Below, piece after piece: positions 7,437-16,472 of a stretch of 29,568 nucleotides of DNA. Within the stretch, counting starts at the first letter, position 1, and every line of letters begins with the position of its first letter. The notes under the pieces are model-generated. The model was not told the origin of the DNA. It ran no database searches and worked only from the letters and a program-made list of their open reading frames with translations. The translations under genes and the position numbers were made by a program. Origin of the DNA: CAYYHA01 sp964471535 (GTDB lineage Bacteria > Myxococcota > Myxococcia > SLRQ01); contig CAYYHA010000032.1 of assembly GCA_964471535.1 (NCBI GenBank), positions 1 to 29,568 of the forward strand, given 5' to 3'.

Positions 7437-8369
7437 ATGGCGACCCCCAGGCGAGACGGCTTCCACACCTCGGACGGTTGGCGCGAGATCACCGGCGAAG
7501 GGGCGCACCCCGGCCCCGAGGTGCCGGAGGATCCCGCCGCCGTGCCCGCGACGGAGGAGCCAGCGCCACAGGGTGCGCTCGGACGCCTGAAGGCGATGTT
7601 CGCTCGGGCCCGAGAGGACCTGGAGGCCGCCATGCTGAACGACCCGGCGGCGCGTTCCCACCTCGAGGTCTTCCTCGCCTATCCGGGCGTCCATGCGCTG
7701 TGGCTCCACCGCATCGCCCACCGCCTGTGGAAGGACGACCATCCGCTCGCCGCCCGGGTGGTCAGTCATGTCAACCGCTTCCTGACCGGCATCGAGATCC
7801 ACCCCGGTGCCCGCATCGGTCGCCGCGTCTTCATCGACCACGGGATGGGCATCGTCATCGGAGAGACGGCGACGGTGGGAGACGGCTCGCTCCTCTACAA
7901 GGGTGTGGTCCTCGGCGGCACCAGCCTCGAGCGGACGCTCCGGCACCCGCAGGTGGGACGCAACGTGGTGATAGGTTCCAACGCCTGCGTGCTCGGCGGC
8001 ATCACCGTGGGCGACGGCGCGAAGATCGGCTCCGGTTCGGTGGTGATCCGCGACGTCCCCAAGGGCGCCACCGTCGTCGGCGTGCCGGGAAAGATCGTCA
8101 TCGACGAGCGGGGCCGGCGCACCGGTGCCCTCGCCGACCACGCGCACGCCGACCTGCCCGACCCGGTGGCGCTCGCCTTGAGCCGGCTGAGCGAACGCGT
8201 GCGCAACCTCGAGGCGAAGCTCGGCGCGTCGCCGGGGGACGTCTCACAGGAAGATGGCGCCGCCGAAGACTCGGCGGCCGCCAAGGGCGGCGCCACCAGT
8301 GACGCGCCCGGGACGGCCGCCGGCGACGGCGCGGACCCTCCGGCAGGCAAACCGAAACCACGCAAGTGA
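7437..8369 (+). CDS. cysE: Serine O-acetyltransferase
   Basis: About 310 residues. It transfers acetyl from acetyl-CoA to L-serine, giving O-acetylserine, the first step of cysteine synthesis in the cytoplasm. The conserved core starts near residue 50 (AREDLEAAMLNDPAARSH) and continues with AYPGVHALWLHRIAH, EIHPGARIGRRVFIDHGMG (catalytic Asp-His of the family), IVIGETATVGDG, KGVVLGGTS and hexapeptide repeats of a left-handed beta-helix ending VVGVPGKIV. Unlike the compact bacterial short form it has an N-terminal extension of ~45 residues and a ~60-residue Ala/Gly/Asp-rich tail, both apparently disordered. Three in-frame ATGs (7398, 7419, 7437) compete; 7437 is chosen for GGGGGCG about 5 nt upstream, with moderate certainty. 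Its stop lies just before the next gene. Confidence 0.9.
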   Translation: MATPRRDGFHTSDGWREITGEGAHPGPEVPEDPAAVPATEEPAPQGALGRLKAMFARAREDLEAAMLNDPAARSHLEVFLAYPGVHALWLHRIAHRLWKDDHPLAARVVSHVNRFLTGIEIHPGARIGRRVFIDHGMGIVIGETATVGDGSLLYKGVVLGGTSLERTLRHPQVGRNVVIGSNACVLGGITVGDGAKIGSGSVVIRDVPKGATVVGVPGKIVIDERGRRTGALADHAHADLPDPVALALSRLSERVRNLEAKLGASPGDVSQEDGAAEDSAAAKGGATSDAPGTAAGDGADPPAGKPKPRK

Positions 8370-8380
8370 TCCCGTCGGTC

Positions 8381-9538
8381 ATGCGCCTCGCCCTCTCGAG
8401 CGCCGCCGTCCTGCTCGTCTGGATCACCCTTTTCGCCTCGCCGCTGCAGGCGGCCGAGCCAACGCCCTACGACCCGCGCTATCCCATCGAGGCGCCCCCC
8501 ATCGCACCCTACTGGGGCCATCGGATCATGGGTATGGGCGGGGCCTTCGTGGGCGTCGCCGAGGGGGCCGAGGGCATTCCCACCTCGTTGTGCTCCCTCG
8601 CCAACCGCCGGCCCAACCAGGCAGGCTTCTTCGACTACGACCTCGGCCTCTCCTGGGTCATCCCCGCCAACTCGATCGACCTGGACTTCCGGGAGGCGCC
8701 CACCCCCAAGGACATGCGCTTCGTCGCCTTCGGGGGCCTGGTGCGACTGGGCCGCTTCGGCTTCGGCCTCTTCTTCGACTCGGCGGACTACGCACCGGAG
8801 TCGAACGCCGGCGGCCAGGCCTCGGTGCTCCGGGGCTCGATGGGGCTGGGCTGGGCGCTGCCCGACGACGACTTCGTTCTCGGCATGGGCTACAGCCTGC
8901 TCGGCTACACCTTCGCCGGCCCCGGCGGAGCGCGCGTACCCTACAGCTTCGCCAACGCTTTCAGCGTCGATCTGCTCTACCGGCCCAAGCACCGGCCCTA
9001 TCGAATGGGGGTCTCCTTGAAACTACCGGCGGTGGCGCGCATCGACCGCAGCCCCGGCTCCGGGCTCCCACCGGCGATCGTCCGTCCGGCGGAGTTCGCC
9101 TTGGGGGCGAGCTGGTGGCTGGGGGACGGCGAGATCAACACCGCGCTTCCCACCACCGACGAGCACCTGCCCCTCGAGCCGGCCACCACCGGTCTCCTGG
9201 TGGCCCTCGACCTCTTCTTCGTGGGACCGAGCCGCTACGAGGGCATGCCGGCGGCCGGACTCGCCGGGTACTACGAGGGGCGCCTCGAACTTGCCGGTCG
9301 GCGCACGACGATGGGCATCCGCCTCGGCGGCGAGACCGAGGCCGTCCCCGGCGCCGTGCGCATGCGCGGAGGTCTGTGGCTCGAGCCCAGCCGCTATCAC
9401 GGCGGCGTACGACCCCATCTGACCGGCGGCTTCGACGTGCGCCTCGTGCGCATCTACTGGTGGACCTTCCGCATCTCCTTCTCGTTCGACTTCGCCCAGG
9501 ACTACGCCATCTCCTCCTTGGGCCTAGGCCTTTGGTGA
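8381..9538 (+). CDS. Putative outer-membrane beta-barrel protein
   Basis: 385 residues with a cleavable signal peptide (MRLALSSAAVLLVWITLFA, then SPLQAAEP). The mature protein begins with a GHRIMGMGGAFVGVAEGAEG block, the signature that opens PorV/FadL-like barrels (a Gly-rich hatch followed by many amphipathic strands). The rest alternates polar and aromatic residues in strand-sized units and ends with an aromatic residue (GLGLW), as expected of a barrel inserted by the Bam machinery. Probable location is the outer membrane, with roles such as lipid transport or secretion accessory; the substrate is unknown. A GTG at 8366 overlaps the cysE stop, but the signal peptide starts at ATG 8381. Closely spaced after cysE, without an obvious link in function. 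Confidence 0.75.
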   Translation: MRLALSSAAVLLVWITLFASPLQAAEPTPYDPRYPIEAPPIAPYWGHRIMGMGGAFVGVAEGAEGIPTSLCSLANRRPNQAGFFDYDLGLSWVIPANSIDLDFREAPTPKDMRFVAFGGLVRLGRFGFGLFFDSADYAPESNAGGQASVLRGSMGLGWALPDDDFVLGMGYSLLGYTFAGPGGARVPYSFANAFSVDLLYRPKHRPYRMGVSLKLPAVARIDRSPGSGLPPAIVRPAEFALGASWWLGDGEINTALPTTDEHLPLEPATTGLLVALDLFFVGPSRYEGMPAAGLAGYYEGRLELAGRRTTMGIRLGGETEAVPGAVRMRGGLWLEPSRYHGGVRPHLTGGFDVRLVRIYWWTFRISFSFDFAQDYAISSLGLGLW

Positions 9539-9759
9539 AGCGCCGATGGAAAGCTCCGGCGGGCGCCCAAGCTTCGGCCAGAGAAAAAAGTTCGAGAAAG
9601 TTCGTGCGTTCTCTCGGGGAACAGGCTACACAGGGCGCACTCCACGAGGCGACGGCAGGCGGGCATGCGGTCCGAGCCTTCGCTCAACGGCCCATTCCGG
9701 TTCCGATTCGTGGAGAGAGGTGGGGACCGTTCCCGCCGCCAGAACTCGAGAGAGAGAAC

Positions 9760-10038
9760 ATGTCGAACAAGATCTTCGTTGGAAGCCTTTCCTGGAACAC
9801 GGACGAGTACGGTCTGCGCGCTGCCTTCGAGCGCTTCGGTGAGATCACCGAGGCCGTGGTCGTCAGCGACCGTGACACCGGTCGCAGCCGGGGCTTCGGC
9901 TTCGTCACCTACACCGATCCCAGCCACGCCCGTGCGGCGATGGAGCAGATGAACGGCGCAGAACTCGACGGGCGAACCCTGAACGTGGACATCGCCCACG
10001 AGCGCAGCCGCAGCAGCAGCCGGCGCGGCCGCTTCTAG
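9760..10038 (+). CDS. RRM-domain RNA-binding protein
   Basis: 92 residues, one complete RNA-recognition motif: RNP2 KIFVGSLSW at residues 4-12 and RNP1 RGFGFVTY near residues 44-51, followed by MEQMNGAELDGRTLNVDIA. The aromatic residues that stack on RNA are in place. The tail is short, Ser/Arg-rich (HERSRSSSRRGRF) and would also favour RNA contact. Such one-RRM proteins occur in cyanobacteria and Myxococcota, often cold- or stress-regulated. The ATG at 9760 follows GAGAGAGAAC, a purine-rich but imperfect ribosome site. Probably monocistronic: a 221-bp gap before it and a strong terminator after it. Confidence 0.93.
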   Translation: MSNKIFVGSLSWNTDEYGLRAAFERFGEITEAVVVSDRDTGRSRGFGFVTYTDPSHARAAMEQMNGAELDGRTLNVDIAHERSRSSSRRGRF

Positions 10039-10061
10039 CCTCCCGCATCCAGGGATGCTCC

Positions 10062-10096
10062 AAGAGCCGGTGACCCTCGGGTCGCCGGCTCTTTGC
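10062..10096 (+). terminator. Rho-independent terminator after the RRM gene
   Basis: Inverted repeat AAGAGCCGGTGACC / GGTCGCCGGCTCTT (one mismatch, loop CTCG) at 10062-10093, followed by TTTG. The stem is about 13 bp and very GC-rich. Confidence 0.75.
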
Positions 10097-10424
10097 GTTG
10101 ATGCCTCGTACACCGCCGTGGCGGGGCGGGCAGGTGTCCCTTCGTACCCTCCCTTCCCCCCCGACGGACGGGAGACGGCGAGCCGGCCAATCGCCGCGGG
10201 CCTCACGCACCTCACGTGCGAAGGCGCCGGCGCTCGAAACACCGTGGCTAGAGAGACGCGGGACAAGCGGCGCCGGCTGTGGCATACTGGTGGGCGGAGG
10301 CGTTTCTGGCTCCTTCGCTCGTGATGCGGGCAGCGCTCCCATGCCAGAGGGGGGGTGGCGACTTCGGATCGGCGCGGGCGCCAGCTCGAACCGATCGACC
10401 CACGCCACAGCACAGGGGGCCGCC
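10097..10424 (+). other. Leader region of the giant Rhs gene
   Basis: A 328-bp gap between the RRM terminator and the Rhs start. An open reading frame continues upstream of the chosen ATG, but without a ribosome site or protein-like composition. It contains a promoter candidate (10260-10288) and, next to the start, a good ribosome site (AGGGGGC at 10414-10420). No RNA gene or repeat is recognised. Confidence 0.5.
10260..10288 (+). promoter_or_regulatory. Candidate promoter of the Rhs gene
   Basis: GGGACA (10260-10265), a 17-bp spacer and CATACT (10283-10288), each 4 of 6 to sigma-70 consensus. It would give a leader of about 130 nt. Weak evidence in GC-rich DNA. Confidence 0.3.
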
Positions 10425-13400
10425 ATGGCGACGCCGACGCTCGTTTTCTCGTCTCTCCTTGCCACCCTCTTCGCGCTCGGGCTCCTCGTCGCTCCCTACC
10501 CTGCGGTGGCCGTCGAGGCGCGGTATCACTACGACGCGGCGGGACGTCTCACGGGGGAAGACCTCGGTGAGATCCACATCCGCTACCGCTACGACGCTGC
10601 GGGGAACCTCCTTTCCCAGACGGCCTGTCGCGGGCCGTGCTTCATCGACGGCACCTGCTACCAGGCGGGGCAAGCGGATCCGGAGCGGCCCTGCGCCGTG
10701 TGCGATCCCAGCGTCGACCCCCAGGCCTGGACCCTCCTCGGCGACGGCACGGCCTGCGAGGATGGGGATCCTTGCACCGAGGGTGAGGCTTGCGCCAGCG
10801 GCCTCTGCGGAGGTGGAACCCCCAAGGGCTGCCCACCACCCGCAGCCTGCCAGGAAGCCGGCCGCTGCGATGCCGCCAGCGGCGAGTGCGTCTACGCGGC
10901 GAAGCCCGACGGGACGGCCTGCCCCGGCGGCACCTGCCAGGGCGGCGACTGCGTGCCGGTCAGCGGTGACGGTGGCGCGTCGGACGCCGGCGAGGGAGGC
11001 GGCGATGCGGCCGGTTGTGGCTGCGCGTCGGGGTCCGCGGGCGCCGGCCCGTGGAGCCTCTTCTTGGCGGCCCTGCTCCTGCTTCTTTGCCGGAGGCGAA
11101 GGCTTCGATCCGGGCGACAGCTCTTCGGCCGATGGACGCATCTTGCCGGCTTCTTCCTCCTCGTGGCGGCAAGCGCCGCGCCGGTGGAGGCCGCGACGGT
11201 GTGTGGGGACGGCTCCTGCGACTTCACGCGCGTCGCCGATGCGCTCCGGGACGCCCCGCCGGGGGAGAGCATCCTCATCAAGCCCGGCGTCTACTACGAG
11301 TCTGGACTCTCGGTGACCCGACGCGTCGTCCAGGGCGAGAACCCGGAGGACCCCACCTCCGTCGTCATCGATGCGGAAGGCAATGGCTTCGTCTTCGAAC
11401 GCGCCATCGAATCGGTGTTCCGCGGCCTCACCCTGCGCGGCGGCGAAGCGGGCAGCTCACAGGGCGGTGCGATCCGCGCCGAGGGTACGACGACGATAGA
11501 TCGCGTCATCTTCGAGAACAATCACGCAGCAAGTGGCGGCGCCATCGCCGTCCCGACGGGAACGCCCCTCATCGTCAGCCATTCCATCTTCCGCAACAAC
11601 TCCGCCGAAGCCACGGGCGGTGCCATCTCGGTCGTTGCACCCTGGGTGGTCATCGAAAACTGCCGCTTCGAAAACAACACGGCCATCGGTCCAACGAGTG
11701 CGGGTGTGGGCGGCGCCATCGCCACGGCCGGGGAGGTGCACATCGTCGCCTCCGACTTCCTCGGCAACCGAGCCGGTGGGGGCGGTGCGCTTTCCCTCGG
11801 CACGGGCTCCCTCGAGACCAGAGCCCTCGTCGAAGCGAGCAGCTTCACGGGGAACGATGCGGTCCGGAACGAAGGAGGCGCCATCCGAGTGGCAACGAAG
11901 GTGCAGCTCCTCCTCGCCGGAAGCACCCTCGACGGGAACAGTGCGGCCCGTGGCGGTGGCGTGGCCATCGCGCCCTCGGCTGGGCAGACGGTACGGATCC
12001 TCGGCGGCGCCATCACGCAGAACACCGTGCCCATGGTGGGCGATGGTGGTGGGATCTGGTGCGGCGGGCCGGGCATGCTCCTCGAGCAGACCGCGGTGCT
12101 GTCCGGCAACAGCCCCGACCAGCACGCCGGCTGTGGGGGCTGCGTGGCGGGTGAGAGGCAGGGCTGCGATACCGGACGGCCCGGCGCCTGCGCCATGGGC
12201 ACGCAGGCCTGTACCTCGGACGGCCTGTGGGGCGCCTGCACCGTCATGCCGCCCGACCGCCCCCCCGAGAGCGCCTGCGGAAACGGTGAGGACGACGACT
12301 GTGACGGCCGCACCGACGCAGAGGACCCGGACTGCACGCCGCCCCCTCCCGTCACGAGGGGACAGAGTTCTGGAAGCTCGGGCGAGAAGGGCGATCCCGT
12401 CGACACTTTCACCGGGGAGTTCTTCCGCTACGAAGCGCCGGATCTCGACCTCGGTGGCCCCCTGCCCATTCGCTTCCAGCGCTACTACGCCTCGGGCCTC
12501 GACGCGGCGGGACGCTCCGGCCGCCTCGGGGCCGGCTGGCGCCACAGTTTCGAGTGGAGTCTGACCGTGACCGGGAGCGATGCCTACGTGCTCGACCCCA
12601 CCGGCCGGCAGACCCACTTCGAGAGCGCGGGTGTCCAACGCTGGACCCGGCTCGAGCCCCAGGACATCGGCCTGGACCTCTGGGGCTCCGTCGCAAGCGG
12701 CTACGAGCTCTACGATCCCCGGCGGGAAGAGCGCATCCACTTCGATAGCGGCGGACGCGTCGTGGCCATTTCGGACCTGGCGGGGCGGCGCATGGATCTC
12801 TCCTACAACGGCAGCGACCTGGCCCTCGTCACCGGTCCCTTGGGCCGTCAGCTCGCCTTCGGCTACGACGCCGGCGGTCTGCTCGACAGCGTGAGCGACG
12901 GCATTCGGACGGTGACCTTCGGCCACACCGGAGATCTCTTGGTCTCGGTGAACTTCGGGGCGGGGGAGACCTGGAGCTACGAGTACGATGCGGGGCGGCG
13001 GCTGACGCGCCTCGTCCGGCCGGACGGAACCGCCGCACTGGCGCAAACCTACGACGGATCGGGACGCGTGAGTACGCAGCGACTCGGCCCCGACGGCGTG
13101 GTGACCTTCGGCTACGACGATACGACCTGGCAGCGTTCCTTCGTCGACCCGGAAGGGCGCCGGGTGCAGCATGACTACGACGCGCTCGGGCGCCTCCTGG
13201 CACTAACCTGGGAGGACGACACCACCTGGACGCTGCGCTACGACGGCTATGGGCGCCGCGTGGGTGTCACCTTCGAGAACGGCCGCACCGAGACCTTCGT
13301 GAAGGACGAGCAGAGCGGTGCCCTGCGGGAATGGATCACCGCCTCGGGGCTTCGCATCGAGGCGGGCCTTCAGACTCACTTCGTGGGCGGCCTCCGGGTC

Positions 13401-16346
13401 CCGCGCCTCGGAGGCATGACATTCCCGGACGGAAGCAGCGAGCGCTTCGAGTACGACGCGGAAGGCCGAGTCCGCCGCTACGAGGACCGGACGGGAGCCT
13501 CGGTTGCTCTGGAGCACGACGCGTCGGGACACCTCGTCGCCGTGACCAATCCCCTTGGCGGTACGGCGCGTGCCACCTACGATGCCGCCGGCCGGGTCCT
13601 CTCGCGAACCAATGCTGCGGGAGAGACGACCACCTTCCGCTACGATTCCCTCGGGCGCGTCGTCGCCACCACCCATCCCGATGGATCGGAGGAGCAATGG
13701 GCTTACGACGCGCGCGACCGCATCGTCGCCTACACCGATCCCCGCGGACAGGTCACCCGGTACACCTACGACGCGAACGGCGACCTGGTCGGCATCGAGG
13801 ATGCGGAGGGGTACACGGCCACGATTGCATGGGACAGCGCCGGGCGCTTCGTGAGCTTCACCGATCCCCGAGGCGCCACCGAGTCGGTGGTCTACGACGT
13901 CGCAGGACGCGCCATCCGGCAGATCGACCGCAGCGGCGCCATCACCGAGGTCGAGTACGACGTCGCTGGACGGCCGGTGGCCTTCGTCGATCCGAACGGT
14001 GAGCGGTGGACCTACGAGTACACGGCAGACGGCCGCTTCGCAGGCATCCGGGACCCCTTGGGCCAGGGCAGCACCCTCGAATACGACGCACAGGGCCGGC
14101 CCGTGGCGCTCATGGACGCACGGGGCAACCGCACCGAACGCCTCTTCGATGCACAGGATCGCCTGGTCGGTGTCGTCGACGCCGGGGGCAACACCACCGA
14201 GTTCATCCGCAACGCAGTGGGAGAGGTGACGGAGATTCGCGCGCCGGAAGGGATCGTCTCGCGCTATGAGTACGACGCCTGGGGGAACCTGGTCTCCGTG
14301 ACCGATCCGAACGGCGGCCTCTGGGCCTTCGAGTACGATCTCGACGGACGGCTCGTGGCGAGCACCGACCCGAACGGGAACACGGTCCGGCGCACCCTGG
14401 ATGCGCTGGGGCAGCCGGTCGCCTTCGAACTCCCAGGTGCACTGGGAACGATCACGGTGGGCTACGACGCCTCTGGGAACATCAGCTCCCAGACCTACGG
14501 GGACGGCACAACCGTCTCCTTCACCTACGACGGGCGGGACCTGCGCGTCGCTGGGACCGGATTGAGCTTGGGCCGCGACGAGAACGGAGCGGTGCGGGAG
14601 AGCAATGGCCTGACCATGACCCGCGATGGCACCGGCCGGCTCACCTCTTTGACCTACGGCGCCGGCAAGACGGTGCGCTACCGCTACGACGCAGCGGGGA
14701 ACCTCCTCGAGGTCAGCGACTGGCTGGGCAACACCGTGTCCTTCGAGCACGACGCAGCGGGGCGCCGCACCACCGTAACCCGTTCGAACGGCCTCTCGAC
14801 CGCGTTCGACTACGACGCCGACCGGCACCTCATCGGAATCGAGGAACGCCGTGGCGCCACGGTGCTCGCCGCGACCGAGCTCACACGTGACGCGCGGGGA
14901 GAGATCGTCTCCGCCCGTCGCCCCGACCCCCCGGCCGACCCAGCGCCACCGGCGGATGGAAGCTGGAGCTACGACGCGGCGAGCCAGGTGGCCGACTTCG
15001 ACTACGACGCACTAGGCCGCCTGCTCGACGACGGAATCCGCAGCTACACCTGGGCCGCGCTGGGCTGGCTGGCCGGCTACAGCTCGGGCGGCGACTCGGT
15101 CTCCTTCGAATACGACGGCTTTGGTCACAGGATCGCACGCGACGACGGCGCAGAGCGCGAGGAGTACGTCTGGAACTACGGCACCGAGATCCCGTCGCTT
15201 GCAATCATCCGCCGGGGAGGATCCGACTGGCGCTACCTGATCTTCACGCCCACCGGTGAGCTCCTCTACGAGGTGGAGGCGGCGACCGGCCACACCTTCC
15301 ACCACCACTTCGACGAGCGCGGCAACACCCTGCTCTTGAGCGACGACGGGGGCGAGGTGGTCTCCCGCTTTGCCTACACGGCCTACGGGGAGGTGCTGGC
15401 CTCCGCCGGGACCGTGGAGACGCTGCTGACCTACTCGGGAGAACACAGCGTGATCGAGGAGGCGGCAACCGGGCTCTACTGGATGGGCCGCAGGGTCTAC
15501 GACGCGCGGACCAAGCGCTTCCTCTCCCGCGAACCGGTTCCCAACTTCTCACACCCGCAGAGCATCGACCCCTACGCCTATGCGCTCACGAACCCGCTGC
15601 ACTACCTCGACTGGTCGGGCGAGGAGAGTGTTGGTGCGAGTTCCGACGTGAAGGGCCCGGGGCTGACGAAGGCCGCCACCATCGGCACCGCTGCCGGCCT
15701 CGCCGTCGGCGAGCGGATCGCGGGAGAGAAGGCGAAGCAGGCGACGCGCGTCCTGCGCAGAGCCGAGCGACTCGCCGGCTTCCGGCGAGCAGGCGGCCAG
15801 AGCATCCCTTCGGGGATTCGCCGGGTGCTGGACAACCGTGACGCCTTCGAGAAGGTGGCACGTGCGAGCGAGATCCTCGACGAGGTGGGCAAGCTCGGCA
15901 AGGCGGTCTCCTACGGCGCCGCCGTGAAAGAAAAGGGCATCGCCCGCGCCACTTTCGACGTCGCAGCCGGGGAAGCGGGCACCTACGTGGGCGGACGCAT
16001 CGGGGCACGGTTCCGTGCCGGCGCGCTGGGTTCGAAGCTGGGCGGCTCGGTCGTAGGCATCGCCATCGACGCCTACGACACCAACGAGAAGGTGAAGAAG
16101 GTGCAAAACCGCCTCCACACCGTGCAGGCAGCGAACCTGGCGACCTTCATGGCGCAAGACGCGGCTCTGTGGGAGGCCTACCGAGCCAAGCGGCTGACGC
16201 GGGAAGAGTTCGAGCGCCTCTACTACGAGGCCTACCAAAACTTCGAGGCCATGCGTCAGGGCTCGTTCTGGGCGGGCGTGAGCGAGATCGGCATCGAAGT
16301 GGCCAACGGTGCCATCGACATGCTCACCAAGCTCTTCCCGTTCTGA
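10425..16346 (+). CDS. Giant secreted Rhs/YD-repeat protein with internal MYXO-CTERM-like anchor, beta-helix and unassigned C-terminal tip
   Basis: 1973 residues in one frame. In order: signal peptide (1-~28); two YD repeats; Cys-rich region (~60-165); Asp/Gly linker and an anchor-like block at ~197-226, AGCGCASG, a Leu-rich membrane segment, then RRRR, matching a MYXO-CTERM C-terminus; a second signal-like segment (~235-256, ending APVEAA); a right-handed beta-helix (~258-570) with about eight GGAI-type turns; a MopE-like metal-binding Cys motif (to ~637, CGNGEDDDCDGR); a DUF6531-type Rhs N-terminal block at ~656 (GDPVDTFTGEFF); some thirty YD repeats; the Rhs core at ~1683 (GLYWMGRRVYDARTKRFLS) ending NPLHYLDWSG; and a ~240-residue tip of no known family, rich in Gly/Ala. 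Rhs proteins build a hollow shell that encloses a C-terminal toxin or adhesin. ATG 10425 has AGGGGG 5 nt upstream. No immunity gene follows on this strand. Confidence 0.9.
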   Translation: MATPTLVFSSLLATLFALGLLVAPYPAVAVEARYHYDAAGRLTGEDLGEIHIRYRYDAAGNLLSQTACRGPCFIDGTCYQAGQADPERPCAVCDPSVDPQAWTLLGDGTACEDGDPCTEGEACASGLCGGGTPKGCPPPAACQEAGRCDAASGECVYAAKPDGTACPGGTCQGGDCVPVSGDGGASDAGEGGGDAAGCGCASGSAGAGPWSLFLAALLLLLCRRRRLRSGRQLFGRWTHLAGFFLLVAASAAPVEAATVCGDGSCDFTRVADALRDAPPGESILIKPGVYYESGLSVTRRVVQGENPEDPTSVVIDAEGNGFVFERAIESVFRGLTLRGGEAGSSQGGAIRAEGTTTIDRVIFENNHAASGGAIAVPTGTPLIVSHSIFRNNSAEATGGAISVVAPWVVIENCRFENNTAIGPTSAGVGGAIATAGEVHIVASDFLGNRAGGGGALSLGTGSLETRALVEASSFTGNDAVRNEGGAIRVATKVQLLLAGSTLDGNSAARGGGVAIAPSAGQTVRILGGAITQNTVPMVGDGGGIWCGGPGMLLEQTAVLSGNSPDQHAGCGGCVAGERQGCDTGRPGACAMGTQACTSDGLWGACTVMPPDRPPESACGNGEDDDCDGRTDAEDPDCTPPPPVTRGQSSGSSGEKGDPVDTFTGEFFRYEAPDLDLGGPLPIRFQRYYASGLDAAGRSGRLGAGWRHSFEWSLTVTGSDAYVLDPTGRQTHFESAGVQRWTRLEPQDIGLDLWGSVASGYELYDPRREERIHFDSGGRVVAISDLAGRRMDLSYNGSDLALVTGPLGRQLAFGYDAGGLLDSVSDGIRTVTFGHTGDLLVSVNFGAGETWSYEYDAGRRLTRLVRPDGTAALAQTYDGSGRVSTQRLGPDGVVTFGYDDTTWQRSFVDPEGRRVQHDYDALGRLLALTWEDDTTWTLRYDGYGRRVGVTFENGRTETFVKDEQSGALREWITASGLRIEAGLQTHFVGGLRVPRLGGMTFPDGSSERFEYDAEGRVRRYEDRTGASVALEHDASGHLVAVTNPLGGTARATYDAAGRVLSRTNAAGETTTFRYDSLGRVVATTHPDGSEEQWAYDARDRIVAYTDPRGQVTRYTYDANGDLVGIEDAEGYTATIAWDSAGRFVSFTDPRGATESVVYDVAGRAIRQIDRSGAITEVEYDVAGRPVAFVDPNGERWTYEYTADGRFAGIRDPLGQGSTLEYDAQGRPVALMDARGNRTERLFDAQDRLVGVVDAGGNTTEFIRNAVGEVTEIRAPEGIVSRYEYDAWGNLVSVTDPNGGLWAFEYDLDGRLVASTDPNGNTVRRTLDALGQPVAFELPGALGTITVGYDASGNISSQTYGDGTTVSFTYDGRDLRVAGTGLSLGRDENGAVRESNGLTMTRDGTGRLTSLTYGAGKTVRYRYDAAGNLLEVSDWLGNTVSFEHDAAGRRTTVTRSNGLSTAFDYDADRHLIGIEERRGATVLAATELTRDARGEIVSARRPDPPADPAPPADGSWSYDAASQVADFDYDALGRLLDDGIRSYTWAALGWLAGYSSGGDSVSFEYDGFGHRIARDDGAEREEYVWNYGTEIPSLAIIRRGGSDWRYLIFTPTGELLYEVEAATGHTFHHHFDERGNTLLLSDDGGEVVSRFAYTAYGEVLASAGTVETLLTYSGEHSVIEEAATGLYWMGRRVYDARTKRFLSREPVPNFSHPQSIDPYAYALTNPLHYLDWSGEESVGASSDVKGPGLTKAATIGTAAGLAVGERIAGEKAKQATRVLRRAERLAGFRRAGGQSIPSGIRRVLDNRDAFEKVARASEILDEVGKLGKAVSYGAAVKEKGIARATFDVAAGEAGTYVGGRIGARFRAGALGSKLGGSVVGIAIDAYDTNEKVKKVQNRLHTVQAANLATFMAQDAALWEAYRAKRLTREEFERLYYEAYQNFEAMRQGSFWAGVSEIGIEVANGAIDMLTKLFPF

Positions 16347-16472
16347 ACGCGGTGCAGCCCGAGGGCGCGGCCCGGAGGAGGCCAGCTTGGGCGCGCGGGG
16401 GCCGGGCCACACGGAGCGACGCGCTGCCCTCCAACCGAAGCCCCGCGCGAGCCGCGCTGGGCCGGGGTCTGC

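Noticed and set aside
6045..8147. A 700-codon minus-strand frame covering queG and more.
   Set aside because: Only the last ~319 codons are QueG. The upstream part is the antisense of serine acetyltransferase and another frame of the 123-residue gene.
8254..10038. A 594-codon plus-strand frame ending with the RRM protein.
   Set aside because: Only the final 92 codons, from 9760, encode the RRM domain and have a purine-rich leader. The rest is a shifted frame of the outer-membrane protein gene.
11457..14828. Two long minus-strand frames inside the Rhs gene.
   Set aside because: Periodic antisense of YD repeats and beta-helix turns; no ribosome site or domain, and the sense strand encodes an obvious protein.
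12420..15600. The near-periodic DNA of the Rhs gene as a tandem repeat or CRISPR-like array.
   Set aside because: The periodicity is that of degenerate YD codons in a coding frame; units are neither identical nor separated by spacers.
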